NCBI RefSeq assembly: GCF_000419765.1
Contig: NZ_ATTQ01000004.1
Location: 357,818-421,817 of the forward strand
From: Rhizobium mongolense USDA 1844
GTDB taxonomy: Bacteria > Pseudomonadota > Alphaproteobacteria > Rhizobiales > Rhizobiaceae
Direction: 5' to 3'
DNA: 64,000 bases
Below, piece after piece: positions 1 through 10,038 of the stretch. The first letter of the stretch is position 1, and each line of letters begins with the position of its first letter. Below the pieces are notes generated by a model that saw only the letters and a program-made list of their open reading frames with translations, made no database searches and was not told the origin of the DNA. The position numbers and the translations under genes were made by a program.

Positions 1-186
1 CGATAGGACGATGATCGGCTGGACTGACATGGCATTGTAGGTGTTGCCGGAGCGGTCCCTGTAGGCCTCACCGATGATCGCCGGATTTTGCCCGGCGATG
101 CCGCTCATCAAAAAGGCGGTTACATTCAGCTTCTGCCATGACGCAAGATTGTTTCGCAGAACGATCGCAATTTTGGTATCAAACAT
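1..186 (-). CDS. DUF2000 family protein, N-terminal part (runs off the window)
   Basis: The minus strand from an ATG at 184-186 reads an open frame to the window edge. It contains WQKLNVTAFLMSGIAG and later IIGEAYRDRSGNTY, which match my memory of the N-terminal half of DUF2000 proteins (small, function unknown). An AGAG-rich stretch a few bases before the ATG can serve as ribosome binding site. The gene is divergent from the AraC regulator at 219, with only about 30 bp between the starts, so the regulator may control it. Only about 62 residues are visible. The family call is from recall and no search was run. Confidence 0.7.
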   Translation of the reverse strand, partial: MFDTKIAIVLRNNLASWQKLNVTAFLMSGIAGQNPAIIGEAYRDRSGNTYNAMSVQPIIVLS

Positions 187-218
187 TCCATTCTCTTTCA
201 TGCGGTTTCGAGGTCGCG

Positions 219-1106
219 TTGAGCCAGGATGTAACGCCGCAGGTTTTCGAAGGTCTTGAACGTTTGTGCGTGCCAACGGGCGGCGACGGCATTGTGGCCG
301 CGCCAGCCTTTCCCGGCATCGAGCGCATCGAGGCGAAATTCAGCGGAAATGCCTTTGAGCCGCACCGGCACGACACCTATGCGCTCGGAGTGACGCTGAA
401 GGGCGTGCAGACCTTCTCGTATCGCGGCGAAAGGCGCTTCAGCATGCCCGGTCAGGTGATCGTGTTGCATCCAGATGAGGTGCATGACGGCGGGGCGGGC
501 ACCGATGACGGGCTGCAATACCGCATTCTCTACCTGGAGCCCGCGCTGCTTGCCGAATGCCTGGAAGCCGAGAAACTCGGGCTGCCTTTTGTCGATCAGC
601 CCGTTATCAGCGATGCGGTTCTTGCCGACGTCCTGCTTGGCGCACTGACCGACCTCGATGGAGAGCTTGACGAGCTTTTCGTCGACGATTTCCTGATGCG
701 CATAGCCGACGGGCTTGTAAGGCACGCGAATGCATTGCGCAGGCTGCCCGCCAGTATAGCCTGGAACCAGGCCCGTTGCGCCCGCGATTACCTTGAAGCC
801 CATGCGACGCGAACGGTGCGTTCCGGCGAGCTTGAATCGTTAACAGGACTCGACCGCTTTACATTGTCGCGGCATTTCCGGGCCGCATTCGCGACCAGTC
901 CCCATCGCTATCTTTTGATGCGGCGGCTGCAGCAGGCACGGACGATGATCGGCGAGGGCGGCGAGCTATCGGACGTCGCCTTTGCCACCGGCTTTGCGGA
1001 TCAGAGCCACCTGAACCGGCATTTCAAGAAAGCCTACGGCATGACGCCCGGCCAGTGGGCCGCGCTCAGGCGGGGTTTTCAGCCAGGCCGCTCCGCCGCG
1101 CGATGA
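219..1106 (+). CDS. AraC family transcriptional regulator with cupin-like sensor domain
   Basis: About 295 residues. The N-terminal part has an AraC-ligand (cupin) signature, with FEPHRHDTYALG early and HPDEVHDGG later. The C-terminal 100 residues carry the two helix-turn-helix units, ending in the family signature DVAFATGFADQSHLNRHFKK. An upstream in-frame ATG at 138 would overlap the divergent DUF2000 gene, so I prefer the TTG at 219 preceded by a GAGGT-like site; the start is uncertain. It probably acts on the divergent gene or on itself. The 3' end overlaps the converging membrane-protein gene by 41 bp. Confidence 0.85.
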   Translation: MSQDVTPQVFEGLERLCVPTGGDGIVAAPAFPGIERIEAKFSGNAFEPHRHDTYALGVTLKGVQTFSYRGERRFSMPGQVIVLHPDEVHDGGAGTDDGLQYRILYLEPALLAECLEAEKLGLPFVDQPVISDAVLADVLLGALTDLDGELDELFVDDFLMRIADGLVRHANALRRLPASIAWNQARCARDYLEAHATRTVRSGELESLTGLDRFTLSRHFRAAFATSPHRYLLMRRLQQARTMIGEGGELSDVAFATGFADQSHLNRHFKKAYGMTPGQWAALRRGFQPGRSAAR

Positions 1107-2157
1107 AGCGCGCGAGCATCGGCCCGGTAAACAGGATCACCACAAACCGCCCCACCTGCATCGCCATGACGAAGGGCAAGTCGACATCGCTAGAGGCGGC
1201 GATGATGGCAACCGAATCCGCACCGCCAGGGCTGGTCGCGAGATAGGCTGTCAGCGGATCGATGCCCGCGAACATGTGCAGGGCCACGGCCATCAGCCCG
1301 CAGATCGACATCAAAAGCAGGATGGAGGCGGAGACGCGCGGCAGAGCGCGGGCAACATGCTTCAGGATCGAACGGGTGAAGCGCAGTCCGATGCTCCAGC
1401 CGATCAGGGCATAGCTGATCGCGAGCAGCCACATCGGCAGCTCGATCGTCAGGAGGTCGAAACCCTGCAACAGAGAGCCTGCGAGAAGCGGCAGGATGAT
1501 GGTGCCACCCTGGACGCGGAAACGGAAGGCGGCATAGACGCAACAACAGGCAAGCAGCACAGTCGCGGCAAATGCCGGCCAGTCGATCGGCGGGAAGAGA
1601 ACGAGCGGTGGCAGCTCGCCCTCGGCGTCGACCCAGAGACGCGAGACGCCGGAAGCGGCAACGCAGACGAAGACGACGCGCAGATACTGCATGAAGGCGA
1701 CAAGGCGGGCATCGGCGCCATAGGCCTCCGACATGATGACCATGGCCGAGGCGCCGCCGGGGGAGGAGCCCCAGACGGCTGTGGTGCCGGGCAGCACCTG
1801 CAGCCGGGTCAGGAGATAACCGAGCACGCCTGCGATGGCGATCACCGAGACGATGACCAGCATGAAGAGCGGTGCATCCTTGGCCATCGTGGCGAGAATG
1901 TCCGGCGTGATGGCGCGCGCCATCATCAGACCGACCAGAGCCTGCCCGAATTGCAAGGGCCAGTAGGGTACGCGCATCTGGCCCTTGCCGATCACCAAGG
2001 CGAGAAAGATCGCTGCGATCATCGGCCCAACGAGCAGCGATGCCGGCAGGGCGAAAAGTTCAAGAACGACAACGAGAGCGGTGGAGAGGCTAAGCAGCAG
2101 AACCCATCTCGGCAGGCTGGCTTCTCGTATGGCTCGGCTTGTGGCTTTAAACGGCAT
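1066..2157 (-). CDS. AbrB-family (COG3180) integral membrane protein
   Basis: About 363 residues and almost entirely hydrophobic, with roughly ten membrane segments arranged as two similar halves. Each half holds a Gly-rich motif: SSPGGASAMVIMSE near residue 135 and TSPGGADSVAIIAA near 315. This duplication is typical of the AbrB membrane family, often annotated as 'putative ammonia monooxygenase' although no enzyme activity is established; transport is the likelier role. The frame opens further upstream, but the ATG at 2155-2157 gives a normal N-terminus before the first membrane helix. It ends inside the converging AraC gene. Confidence 0.8.
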   Translation of the reverse strand: MPFKATSRAIREASLPRWVLLLSLSTALVVVLELFALPASLLVGPMIAAIFLALVIGKGQMRVPYWPLQFGQALVGLMMARAITPDILATMAKDAPLFMLVIVSVIAIAGVLGYLLTRLQVLPGTTAVWGSSPGGASAMVIMSEAYGADARLVAFMQYLRVVFVCVAASGVSRLWVDAEGELPPLVLFPPIDWPAFAATVLLACCCVYAAFRFRVQGGTIILPLLAGSLLQGFDLLTIELPMWLLAISYALIGWSIGLRFTRSILKHVARALPRVSASILLLMSICGLMAVALHMFAGIDPLTAYLATSPGGADSVAIIAASSDVDLPFVMAMQVGRFVVILFTGPMLARFIARRSGLAENPA

Positions 2158-2369
2158 CGAACGCCTGTCTTTTCCGACCGATGGGCCGCGGTGAACGGCA
2201 TAGAAATTCATCGGCAGCAACATAAGGACCGGCGGCAGCAGCCGGAAATCTATCGCCGGTATATGGGCAGGTTCAGCCGGCCGCAATTGCGAAATATGGC
2301 CAGCTTGGCGAAAATTCCGCCTGGCACGCGCCAGCCGAATAGCAGCGTTGCGGCAGGGGCAGGCTCGGC

Positions 2370-3272
2370 CTAGAGGCGAACGTTGGCTGCGAGAAAATCG
2401 AGCAGTGCGCGGACGCGGGCGGGCAGCGGACCGCCTTGGCCGATATAGACGGCATAGAATTCCTCAAGGTCGCCCGGGTTCAGATCTTCAAGGACAGATA
2501 CCAGTCTTCCTGCGGCGATATCGGCGCGGACGGTGAAGACGGCAAGGCGCGCGAGGCCGGCGCCGGAAAGTGCCAGGTGGCGCATCCCTTCACCGTCGCC
2601 GATCTGAATGCCCGGCGTCACCGGCAAAAGCACCGTGTCGTCTTGATCAAGTAGCGGCCAGCCGCCGATGGCGCGGGAATAAGAAAAGCCGACGCGGCAG
2701 TGCCGTTGGAGATCGGCAATCGACTTCGGTTCACCATGGCGGCCAAGGTAGTCCGGCGAGGCGACAATGAACTTGCGGGCCGCACCGAGCTTGCGGGCGA
2801 TCAGGCTGGAATTCTTCAGCGGTCCGGCGCGGATTGCGACGTCGGCGCGCTCCTCCATGAGATCGACGATCTTGTCGGTGTAGGAAATGTCGAGCGTCAC
2901 GGCCGGATGAAGCGCCATGAAGGATGGTATGAGCGGGGCGAGCACATGATTGCCGAAGGACGCGCTTGTATTGATACGGATCGGCCCGGCCGCCTGTTCG
3001 CCTGCTGAAGCGTAGCGCTCGGCTTCGGCGATATCGGCGAGGATGGAGACGCTTCTTTCGTAGAACGCGCAGCCTTCCGGCGTCAGTTGCAGGCGCCGCG
3101 TCGAGCGGTTGATGAGACGTGTGCCAAGCCGGGCTTCGAGGCGGGCGATGAGTTTGCTGACGGCCGACGGCGTCATTCGGCAGGCGGTCGCCGCAGCGGT
3201 AAAGCCGCCGAGTTCGACGGCGCGCACGAAGACGTCCATTTCGCCGGAGCGATTGATGTCCTGACGGCTCAT
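2370..3272 (-). CDS. LysR family transcriptional regulator
   Basis: A 300-residue protein of standard LysR length. Residues 12-70 form the winged helix-turn-helix (VRAVELGGFTAAATACRMTP, then SAVSKLIARLEARLGTRLI), followed by the RSTRRLQLTPEG wing. The remainder is the periplasmic-binding-like effector domain. It starts 93 bp from a divergent aldo/keto reductase gene, the classic LysR arrangement, so that gene is its probable target. It may also repress itself. No effector can be predicted. Confidence 0.92.
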   Translation of the reverse strand: MSRQDINRSGEMDVFVRAVELGGFTAAATACRMTPSAVSKLIARLEARLGTRLINRSTRRLQLTPEGCAFYERSVSILADIAEAERYASAGEQAAGPIRINTSASFGNHVLAPLIPSFMALHPAVTLDISYTDKIVDLMEERADVAIRAGPLKNSSLIARKLGAARKFIVASPDYLGRHGEPKSIADLQRHCRVGFSYSRAIGGWPLLDQDDTVLLPVTPGIQIGDGEGMRHLALSGAGLARLAVFTVRADIAAGRLVSVLEDLNPGDLEEFYAVYIGQGGPLPARVRALLDFLAANVRL

Positions 3273-3365
3273 GATGAATTCAAATCACAAATGACTTTCT
3301 GGCTGGCAATCTATATCGCGCGTTAGTGAGTGTCTATCTCTCCTCAAGACAACAGGAGACAGTCC

Positions 3366-4400
3366 ATGGAATACAGAAATCTCGGTGCATCCGGCCTCAG
3401 GGTGCCGGTCTTGAGTTTCGGCGCAGGCACCTTCGGCGGCAGCGGCCCATTGTTCGGCGCATGGGGCAATACCGACGTTTCGCAGGCGCGGCGTCTCGTC
3501 GATATCTGCCTCGAGGCAGGCGTCAATCTCTTCGATACCGCCGACGTCTATTCGGCGGGCGCATCGGAGGAGGTTCTGGGGCAGGCGATCGGCGGCAAGC
3601 GCGACGCCGTGCTCATCTCCACGAAGATGGCCTTGCCGATGGGGGACGGGCCGGCAGATTGGGGAACCTCGCGCTCGCGGCTGATCAAATCCGTCGATGA
3701 CGCGCTTCGCCGCCTCGGCACAGATTATATCGATTTGCTGCAACTGCATGCTTTTGATGCCTCGACCCCCGTCGAGGAGATGCTTTCGACGCTCGATCGA
3801 CTCATTGCTGCCGGAAAGCTCCGCTATATCGGCGCGTCGAATTTCGCCGGCTGGGAGCTGATGAAATCGCTCGCCGTCTCGCAGCGGCACGGCTACGCGC
3901 GATACGTAGCCCATCAGGTCTATTATTCGCTCGCGGGCCGGGACTACGAATGGGAGCTGATGCCGCTCGCTGCCGACCAAGGCGTGGGTGCGCTTGTCTG
4001 GAGCCCTCTTGCCTGGGGAAGGTTGACCGGCCGGATCCGCCGCGGCCAGCCGCTACCGGAAGGAAGCCGGCTGCACCAGACAGCGGAATTCGGCCCGCCG
4101 GTTGATGACGACATGCTCTTCAACATTGTTGACATTCTCGATGAGATTGCCGCGGAGACGGGCAAGACAGTGCCGCAGATCGCCATCAACTGGCTGACCG
4201 CCCGGCCAACCGTGTCCAGTGTCATCATCGGGGCGCGCAACGAAGACCAACTGCGCCAGAACCTCGGTGCCGTCGGCTGGTCGCTGACGAAGGAGCAGGT
4301 CGAAAGGCTCGAAAAGGTCAGCGCGGTGCCGGCGCCTTATCCGTATTTCCCGTACAGGAGGCAGGAAGGCTTCGCTCGGCTCAATCCTCCGCTCGTTTGA
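3366..4400 (+). CDS. Aldo/keto reductase (NADP-dependent oxidoreductase)
   Basis: A 344-residue AKR-superfamily TIM barrel. The catalytic residues are visible: Asp and Tyr in FDTADVYSAG, Lys in LISTKMALP, and His in DLLQLHAFD. The cofactor end shows SSVIIGARNEDQLRQNL. The start is the ATG at 3366, preceded by AGGAGA at good spacing; an upstream frame extension lacks a site. It is divergent from the LysR gene that probably controls it. It is related to, but clearly diverged from, the reductase at 52571, which also begins MEYR and shares the same DTADVYSAG region. The substrate is unknown. Confidence 0.9.
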   Translation: MEYRNLGASGLRVPVLSFGAGTFGGSGPLFGAWGNTDVSQARRLVDICLEAGVNLFDTADVYSAGASEEVLGQAIGGKRDAVLISTKMALPMGDGPADWGTSRSRLIKSVDDALRRLGTDYIDLLQLHAFDASTPVEEMLSTLDRLIAAGKLRYIGASNFAGWELMKSLAVSQRHGYARYVAHQVYYSLAGRDYEWELMPLAADQGVGALVWSPLAWGRLTGRIRRGQPLPEGSRLHQTAEFGPPVDDDMLFNIVDILDEIAAETGKTVPQIAINWLTARPTVSSVIIGARNEDQLRQNLGAVGWSLTKEQVERLEKVSAVPAPYPYFPYRRQEGFARLNPPLV

Positions 4401-4491
4401 GCCATCTCACGAGACTCTTGACTGGACAGGCGCCATCCGTTGTCCCATACCAACCTGCCCGTGACGGCGGATAGTATGGGAGATCAACAGG

Positions 4492-5904
4492 ATGGCGCTC
4501 AGCGATGCAAAGGCTGGAAAACGCAACGAGGAGGGCATTTCGGCGGTCGTCGGCATCTTGAAACAGCGCTTCGGCGAGCGCTTCCAGACCGGCTCATCCT
4601 TCCGCGCCCAGCATGCGCATACGACCACCTACATTCCGGCGCAGTTGCCCGACGGTGTGCTGTTTGCCGAGACAGCCGATGACGTGAGGGCCGCCGTCAA
4701 GGTCTGTGCCGAACACCAGGTGCCGGTGATCGGCTTTGGCACCGGTTCTTCGCTGGAGGGGCAGGTGAATGCCCCGAACGGCGGGATTTCGATCGACTTC
4801 AGCCGGATGAACCGGGTTCTCGAAGTGAATGCCGAAGACCTCGATTGTACCGTCGAGCCGGGCATCACACGCGAGGAACTGAACGTTTATCTCCGCGATA
4901 CCGGCCTTTTTTTTCCCATCGACCCCGGCGCGAATGCCTCGATCGGCGGCATGGCTTCGACGCGGGCGTCCGGAACCAACGCCGTGCGCTATGGCACGAT
5001 GAAGGACAATGTGCTCTCGGTCACGGCCGTGACGGCGAATGGCAAGGAAATCCGCACCGCGCGCCGGGCGCGCAAATCCTCGGCGGGTTACGACCTGACG
5101 CGCCTTTTCGTAGGCGCCGAAGGCACGCTCGGGATTTTGACCTCGGTGACGCTGCGGCTGCAGGGAATTCCCCAGAAGATCGCAGGCGGGGCTTGCTCCT
5201 TCCCGACAATCAAAGCCGCCTGCGACGCGGTCATCATGACAATCCAGATGGGCATTCCGGTCGCGCGCATCGAATTGCTCGATGACGTGCAGATGCGGGC
5301 ATGCAACGCCTATTCGGGTCTGACTTACGCCGAGAGCCCGACGCTCTTCCTAGAATTCCACGGAAGCGACGAGACCGTCGAGCTTCAATCGGCGCAGTTT
5401 GCCGAGATCGCGGCCGAATGCGGTGGCGGCGAATTCCTTTGGACGGCAAACGCCGAGGAACGCAGCAAGCTCTGGAAGGCACGGCACGATGCTTATTGGG
5501 CCTGCCGCGCGCTGGCGCCCGGGCTTGCCGCACTTTCGACCGATGTTTGTGTTCCGATATCACGGCTTGCCGATTGCGTTGCCGAGACGCAGGCCGATAT
5601 CCAGGAACATGGTCTGCTGGCGCCGATCGTCGGCCATGCGGGAGATGGCAATTTTCACGTGCTTCTCCTCTTCGACGACAAGACGGCGGAAGGTGTCGCA
5701 GTTGCGGAGAATTTCGTGGTGCGGCTCAACCAGCGGGCTCTCGCGATGGATGGAACGTGCACCGGAGAGCATGGAATAGGACAGGGAAAGATGGCGTTTC
5801 TCGAGCAGGAACTCGGCGGTGCCGTCGATCTTATGCGGCTGGTGAAGCAGGCGCTTGATCCTGACAATATCTTCAATCCGGGCAAGATTTTTCATCTTGT
5901 CTGA
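4492..5904 (+). CDS. FAD-linked oxidase, D-lactate dehydrogenase (cytochrome)/GlcD type
   Basis: A 470-residue flavoprotein. Residues 60-200 are the FAD-binding (PCMH) domain with GFGTGSSLEGQ and DPGANASIGGMASTRASGT. The C-terminal FAD-oxidase domain has GHAGDGNFHVLLLF and the terminal signature TCTGEHGIGQGK followed by DPDNIFNPGKIF. This combination is typical of D-2-hydroxyacid dehydrogenases (D-lactate, glycolate). There are no neighbouring GlcE/GlcF subunits, so a single-subunit D-lactate dehydrogenase is the better guess. A potential -35 (TTGACT) lies upstream, but no convincing -10 was found. Confidence 0.85.
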   Translation: MALSDAKAGKRNEEGISAVVGILKQRFGERFQTGSSFRAQHAHTTTYIPAQLPDGVLFAETADDVRAAVKVCAEHQVPVIGFGTGSSLEGQVNAPNGGISIDFSRMNRVLEVNAEDLDCTVEPGITREELNVYLRDTGLFFPIDPGANASIGGMASTRASGTNAVRYGTMKDNVLSVTAVTANGKEIRTARRARKSSAGYDLTRLFVGAEGTLGILTSVTLRLQGIPQKIAGGACSFPTIKAACDAVIMTIQMGIPVARIELLDDVQMRACNAYSGLTYAESPTLFLEFHGSDETVELQSAQFAEIAAECGGGEFLWTANAEERSKLWKARHDAYWACRALAPGLAALSTDVCVPISRLADCVAETQADIQEHGLLAPIVGHAGDGNFHVLLLFDDKTAEGVAVAENFVVRLNQRALAMDGTCTGEHGIGQGKMAFLEQELGGAVDLMRLVKQALDPDNIFNPGKIFHLV

Positions 5905-5984
5905 AAACGGAACAATCTCATGATCTTCGGCTTTGCTCCCGGCATGAATGACAGTAGTGTCGGCAACGGAATCCCGAATGGAGA

Positions 5985-8900
5985 ATGCTTGATTTGATGG
6001 GCCGGTTCCTCGTCTTTTTGGGGGGAGTGATCGTCGTAGTGCTCTTCGTGGCACTGCTCGCGCCGCTTTTCATCGACTGGACTGACTTTCGCAGGAATTT
6101 CGAAGATCAGGCAAGCCGCATCATCGGCAAGAAGGTGACGGTGCATGGCACGGTCGATGCGCGCCTTTTGCCTTTCCCGTCGGTAACGCTGCATGACGTG
6201 CGTGTCGGGCAGGAATCCAACGGCCAGCCGATCGTGCAGATCGAGCAATTCGCCATGGATGCCGAACTTGCGCCGTTCCTTTCCGGCGAGGCGCTGATTT
6301 TCGATATGCGCGTCGTCAATCCGAAGCTGCGCCTGCGCCTGCTGAAGGACGGCACGCTCGATTGGATGCGCGGCAGCCGGCCGGAGATTCCTGCAAAGAC
6401 CGTCGTTCTGGAAAGCGTGCATATCACCGGCGGCGACGTGCAGTTCATCGATGATCAGTCGGGCCGCGCCCGCAGCATTACGGGGCTGAACGCGGAAATG
6501 TCCGCCCGGTCGCTGGCAGGCCCCTGGCGGATCGAAGGCGATGCGGCGCTCGACGGCGAGCATGGCAGCTTTTTGATTTCCAGCGGACAGCCCGACGAAA
6601 CCGGGGCGCTGCAGGTCAGGACTCAGCTGATACCCGATCAGCGTCCGGTCAAAATCGATCTCGATGGTCAGCTGAAGCTGGCCGACAGAAAGCCGAATTA
6701 TCAGGGCCTCATGTCGGCTGCGGTCGAGAACCGTGGCGCAGCCAAATCCGACGACAAGAATGCACTGCCGCCGCGCCTCAAGGGCCGCTTCGAACTGACC
6801 AACGAGCGCATCCGGCTTTCCGAGTACCGGATGGAAATCGGCTCAGTGGACGATCCTTATGTGATCACCGGCGAGGCGACGCTCGATACCGGCAACGCGC
6901 CCGAGTTCCTGCTGATCGCCGACGGCCAGCAGATCGATGTGAACAGGATCGGCAATCAGGGCGCAGGCGGCAAGACCGCGCGCGATCCCGGCCTGTCCGC
7001 CCGGCAGCGGCTCAATTCGCTGATCAGCATCATCGCCCAGATTCCCGTGCCGCAGGTGCAGGGCAAGGCGAGCGTCAAGCTGCCGGCGATCGTTGCCGGG
7101 GACACAACCATCCGCGACGTGCAGCTCGATCTGCAGCCGGCCGGCAACGGCTGGACGATCGACAACGCCGTCGGGACGCTGCCTGGGCGCACCCAGGTGG
7201 AGGGCCAGGGCCAGCTGACGCTTAGGGGCGACCCTTCCTTCAACGGGCAGATTACCGTTGCCTCCAATCAGCCCTCGGGGCTTGCCTCCTGGCTTGCGGG
7301 TTCGGTCGACCCCGCGATCCGTCAATTGAAGCAGGCGGGCTTTTCCGCCGATGTCAGCCTGACGCATCAGCAGCAGCGCTTCAACAATCTGGAGATTGCC
7401 ATCGGCCCCGCTACGCTGAAGGGCAAGCTGGAACGGCAGGCGCTGGAGAACCAGCCGCCCCTGCTGAACGTCGACCTTGCCGGCGATGCGATCGACCTCG
7501 ATGCGCTGAGGGCGCTGACGGGCCTGTTCACGGGGCAGGACGCAGGCGAAAATGTGCTCGACCACAAGATTACGGCACAGCTGAAGGCGGATAAGTTCAG
7601 CGCCTTCGGCGTCGAGGCAGAGAATGTCGAGACCAGCTTTACGATCGCTGACGGGGCGCTTGCGGTCGACAAGCTGGTCGCCAAAAATCTGGCAGGCGCC
7701 GAAATCACCGCCACCGGCCGGGCCGAAGGCTCCTTGCTCGATTACAAGGGCTCGGGGGAGATCACCTTGAAGTCCGCCGATCCGGGACCCTTCTTCACGA
7801 TGCTGAAGGAGCATTTGCCGCAGCATCCGGTGATGGACCGGCTGGTGCGCAATGCCGCCTGGTACACCAACACGGCGCTGCGCGGTGCGCTGACGCTTGG
7901 CGGCGACGAGGGCGACGGGCTTGCGCTGACGCTTGCCGGCGTTTCCAATGGAAGCCGCGTGAACCTCGACTACCGCATGTCGGATCTGTTGGCGCTGACG
8001 GGCAAGGGCACGACCAATCTGGAGGCGACGCTTGAAAACAGAACGACTTCGATCCTGTTCGGGCAGGCGGGCCTCGATCCGCTTCCGGTCGAAGCTGACG
8101 CCAACGGCCGGCTCGCCCTGAAAGTCCAGGCAAGCGGTACCGATCCGGCCGATGCATCGCTGACCTTTGCGACGGACCGGACGTCCTTTACTGCGAATGG
8201 CAAGGTCGATGTCCGTCCCGGGAATTTCATGAACGGCCAGATCGGCGTCTCGCTCGAGAGCGCCGATCTCGATCCGTATCTCGTGATGAACGGCATTGCG
8301 CTGCCGCAGATGGGAACCGGGCTGCCTTTCGGGCTGCAAACAACGGCAACCATCGATGGCGACAAGATTGTCTTCTCCGACCTCAAGGGTCATGCCGCCG
8401 AAAATCAGTTTTCGGGTGCGCTGACGGTCGATCGCAAGACAGACAGGACGACAGCGAGCGGCGAACTTGCGCTTGACCGCGCCGATGCGACCTGGCTGGG
8501 CGAGGCCGTCTATGGCCCGATGACAGATGCTGCGACGGGCGACTTCTCGACCGCAGTACTTGGGCAGCCGGTGTTCAAGGATATGGATGTCAACCTGAAG
8601 TTTTCGGCTAAGGAATTCTGGCCGGGATGGTCGGCAGCCGTAACCGGCTTCACCACCAATGCTGTCTACAAGGGCGACGAACTGCAGCTCAACGATGTGA
8701 AGGGCGGCTGGGACGGCGGCCAGCTTTCCGGCAACCTGCTTTTCACCAATGCCGAGGGCACCGGCTTCTTCCAAACCAAAGTTTCGCTGTCCGATTCCGA
8801 TCTTGCCGGCGTCGTCTGGCCGCGCGACGGCGCGCCGGTTGCGAACGGCAAGTTCGGGCTTTCTCTCGGTATGGAAGCCTCCGGCAAGACGATGACGGAC

Positions 8901-9719
8901 CTCGTGAGCTCGCTCACGGGCTCCGGCGAGCTGCGGCTTGGCGAGACCACCGTGCGCGGGTTGAACCTTGCGATCCTGCCGCCGCTACTTGCTGCAACGG
9001 ATCCGATGCAGGACCAGCTCAATGCCGGAAAGATACATCCGATCGTCGAAACGCTGCTCAACAATGGAGAGGCGAAACTTCCGCCGACGGGCATTCCGTT
9101 CAACATCACCGACGGCGTGCTTCGCGTGCAAAACGTCACCGTTGCCAACGAACTCGCCAAGGTGACCGGCAATGCGCAACTCAGCCTGCCGCAGGAGCGC
9201 ATCAACGCATCCCTGAACATCACTCTCAATCCGGGCGAGGAAGCGCTTGCAGGCGCGGAGCCCGCGCTGCGGCTCAACTATTCCGGATTGCTCGCATCGC
9301 CCGGCAGGACGATGGATGTAACCGATCTCGCCGGATATCTGTCGCTTCGTGCATTCGAACGCGAACGCCGCCGTGTCGAGCGGCTGCAGTCGAACGTCCT
9401 GGAAAAGCAGCGGTTGCGGCGCGAGGTGGCGCTTTACAAGTTCAACGATGCGCAACGCGTAAGAGCCGCGGCGATCGAGGCCCAGCGCAAGGCCGAAGAG
9501 GAGCGCCTGCGCGCGCTTGCCGCGGAAGCTGCGCGGCAAAAGGCCGAGGCGGAGGCGAAGGCCAAAGCGGAGGCTGAAGCAAAGGCGAAGGCGGAGGCCG
9601 AGGCGAACGCCGCTGCTGAGGAGGCGGCGCGGCGCGCGCAGCAGCTCAACCAGCCGCCACCGATAACCGGCAACCGGCTGAATTTCGATGCCTTGCCGGG
9701 CGTGCCGTTGCCGCAGTAA
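5985..9719 (+). CDS. AsmA family envelope protein
   Basis: A 1244-residue protein with one N-terminal membrane segment (residues about 7-27), followed by a long region predicted to be periplasmic. The start of that region, RIIGKKVTVHGTVDARLLPF then PSVTLHDVRVG, is the AsmA N-terminal signature. Around residues 980-1120 lies an AsmA C-terminal-like repeat region. AsmA-like proteins are large beta-rich bridges implicated in outer-membrane lipid or protein homeostasis. The last 120 residues are unusual: an Ala/Lys/Glu-rich charged helix, probably a coiled coil, with KAEAEAKA-type repeats at about 9530-9630, then a proline-rich tail. A second ATG at 5997 is possible. Confidence 0.85.
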   Translation: MLDLMGRFLVFLGGVIVVVLFVALLAPLFIDWTDFRRNFEDQASRIIGKKVTVHGTVDARLLPFPSVTLHDVRVGQESNGQPIVQIEQFAMDAELAPFLSGEALIFDMRVVNPKLRLRLLKDGTLDWMRGSRPEIPAKTVVLESVHITGGDVQFIDDQSGRARSITGLNAEMSARSLAGPWRIEGDAALDGEHGSFLISSGQPDETGALQVRTQLIPDQRPVKIDLDGQLKLADRKPNYQGLMSAAVENRGAAKSDDKNALPPRLKGRFELTNERIRLSEYRMEIGSVDDPYVITGEATLDTGNAPEFLLIADGQQIDVNRIGNQGAGGKTARDPGLSARQRLNSLISIIAQIPVPQVQGKASVKLPAIVAGDTTIRDVQLDLQPAGNGWTIDNAVGTLPGRTQVEGQGQLTLRGDPSFNGQITVASNQPSGLASWLAGSVDPAIRQLKQAGFSADVSLTHQQQRFNNLEIAIGPATLKGKLERQALENQPPLLNVDLAGDAIDLDALRALTGLFTGQDAGENVLDHKITAQLKADKFSAFGVEAENVETSFTIADGALAVDKLVAKNLAGAEITATGRAEGSLLDYKGSGEITLKSADPGPFFTMLKEHLPQHPVMDRLVRNAAWYTNTALRGALTLGGDEGDGLALTLAGVSNGSRVNLDYRMSDLLALTGKGTTNLEATLENRTTSILFGQAGLDPLPVEADANGRLALKVQASGTDPADASLTFATDRTSFTANGKVDVRPGNFMNGQIGVSLESADLDPYLVMNGIALPQMGTGLPFGLQTTATIDGDKIVFSDLKGHAAENQFSGALTVDRKTDRTTASGELALDRADATWLGEAVYGPMTDAATGDFSTAVLGQPVFKDMDVNLKFSAKEFWPGWSAAVTGFTTNAVYKGDELQLNDVKGGWDGGQLSGNLLFTNAEGTGFFQTKVSLSDSDLAGVVWPRDGAPVANGKFGLSLGMEASGKTMTDLVSSLTGSGELRLGETTVRGLNLAILPPLLAATDPMQDQLNAGKIHPIVETLLNNGEAKLPPTGIPFNITDGVLRVQNVTVANELAKVTGNAQLSLPQERINASLNITLNPGEEALAGAEPALRLNYSGLLASPGRTMDVTDLAGYLSLRAFERERRRVERLQSNVLEKQRLRREVALYKFNDAQRVRAAAIEAQRKAEEERLRALAAEAARQKAEAEAKAKAEAEAKAKAEAEANAAAEEAARRAQQLNQPPPITGNRLNFDALPGVPLPQ

Positions 9720-9728
9720 AGGCTCGCT

Positions 9729-9953
9729 CTAGCTGCGATTTTTCAACCAGCTCAAGACATGGATCCGCAGCGCGGAGGAGAGGTTGCTTTCCGGCTCTCG
9801 CCGGTCGTCGATTTCGGATATGAGGGCCGCAAGCGGAATGGCGCGGGCTGTGGCGATCGCTTTCAGCTCGGCCCAGAATTCGTCTTCCAGCGAGAAGCTA
9901 GTGCGGTGTCCATGCAGGCTGGCGGAATGCTTGCGGATCATCGGGCCTTCCAC
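9729..9953 (-). CDS. Ribbon-helix-helix domain protein
   Basis: A 74-residue protein. It has a beta-strand-like stretch (HRTSFSLEDEFWAELKAIA) followed by helices (ARAIPLAALISEIDD), which fits the ribbon-helix-helix DNA-binding fold of the RHH_4 group seen in alphaproteobacteria. It converges on the asmA-like gene and is the last gene of a minus-strand series sspB - DUF4169 - RHH. Its DNA target is unknown, and I cannot say whether it controls these neighbours. Confidence 0.75.
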   Translation of the reverse strand: MEGPMIRKHSASLHGHRTSFSLEDEFWAELKAIATARAIPLAALISEIDDRREPESNLSSALRIHVLSWLKNRS

Positions 9954-10038
9954 AGGCCGTTTTCGCAGAGTTGACAGATTGAGGGAGGAAATACCGCCAA
10001 GCGATTGACTGCGGATTCTTTTCGGCCCCTCTGCGCCG

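Noticed and set aside
1276..2373. 365-codon plus-strand frame opposite the AbrB-type gene
   Set aside because: The composition is dominated by Gln, Asp, Arg and Gly with no domain; the minus strand encodes a clear membrane protein.
6843..8774. Long open frame of 643 codons antisense to the AsmA-like gene
   Set aside because: High GC and codon bias in the sense gene keep the opposite strand open. Its composition is Arg/Gly/Gln-rich without domains, and the sense product is clearly a real AsmA protein.
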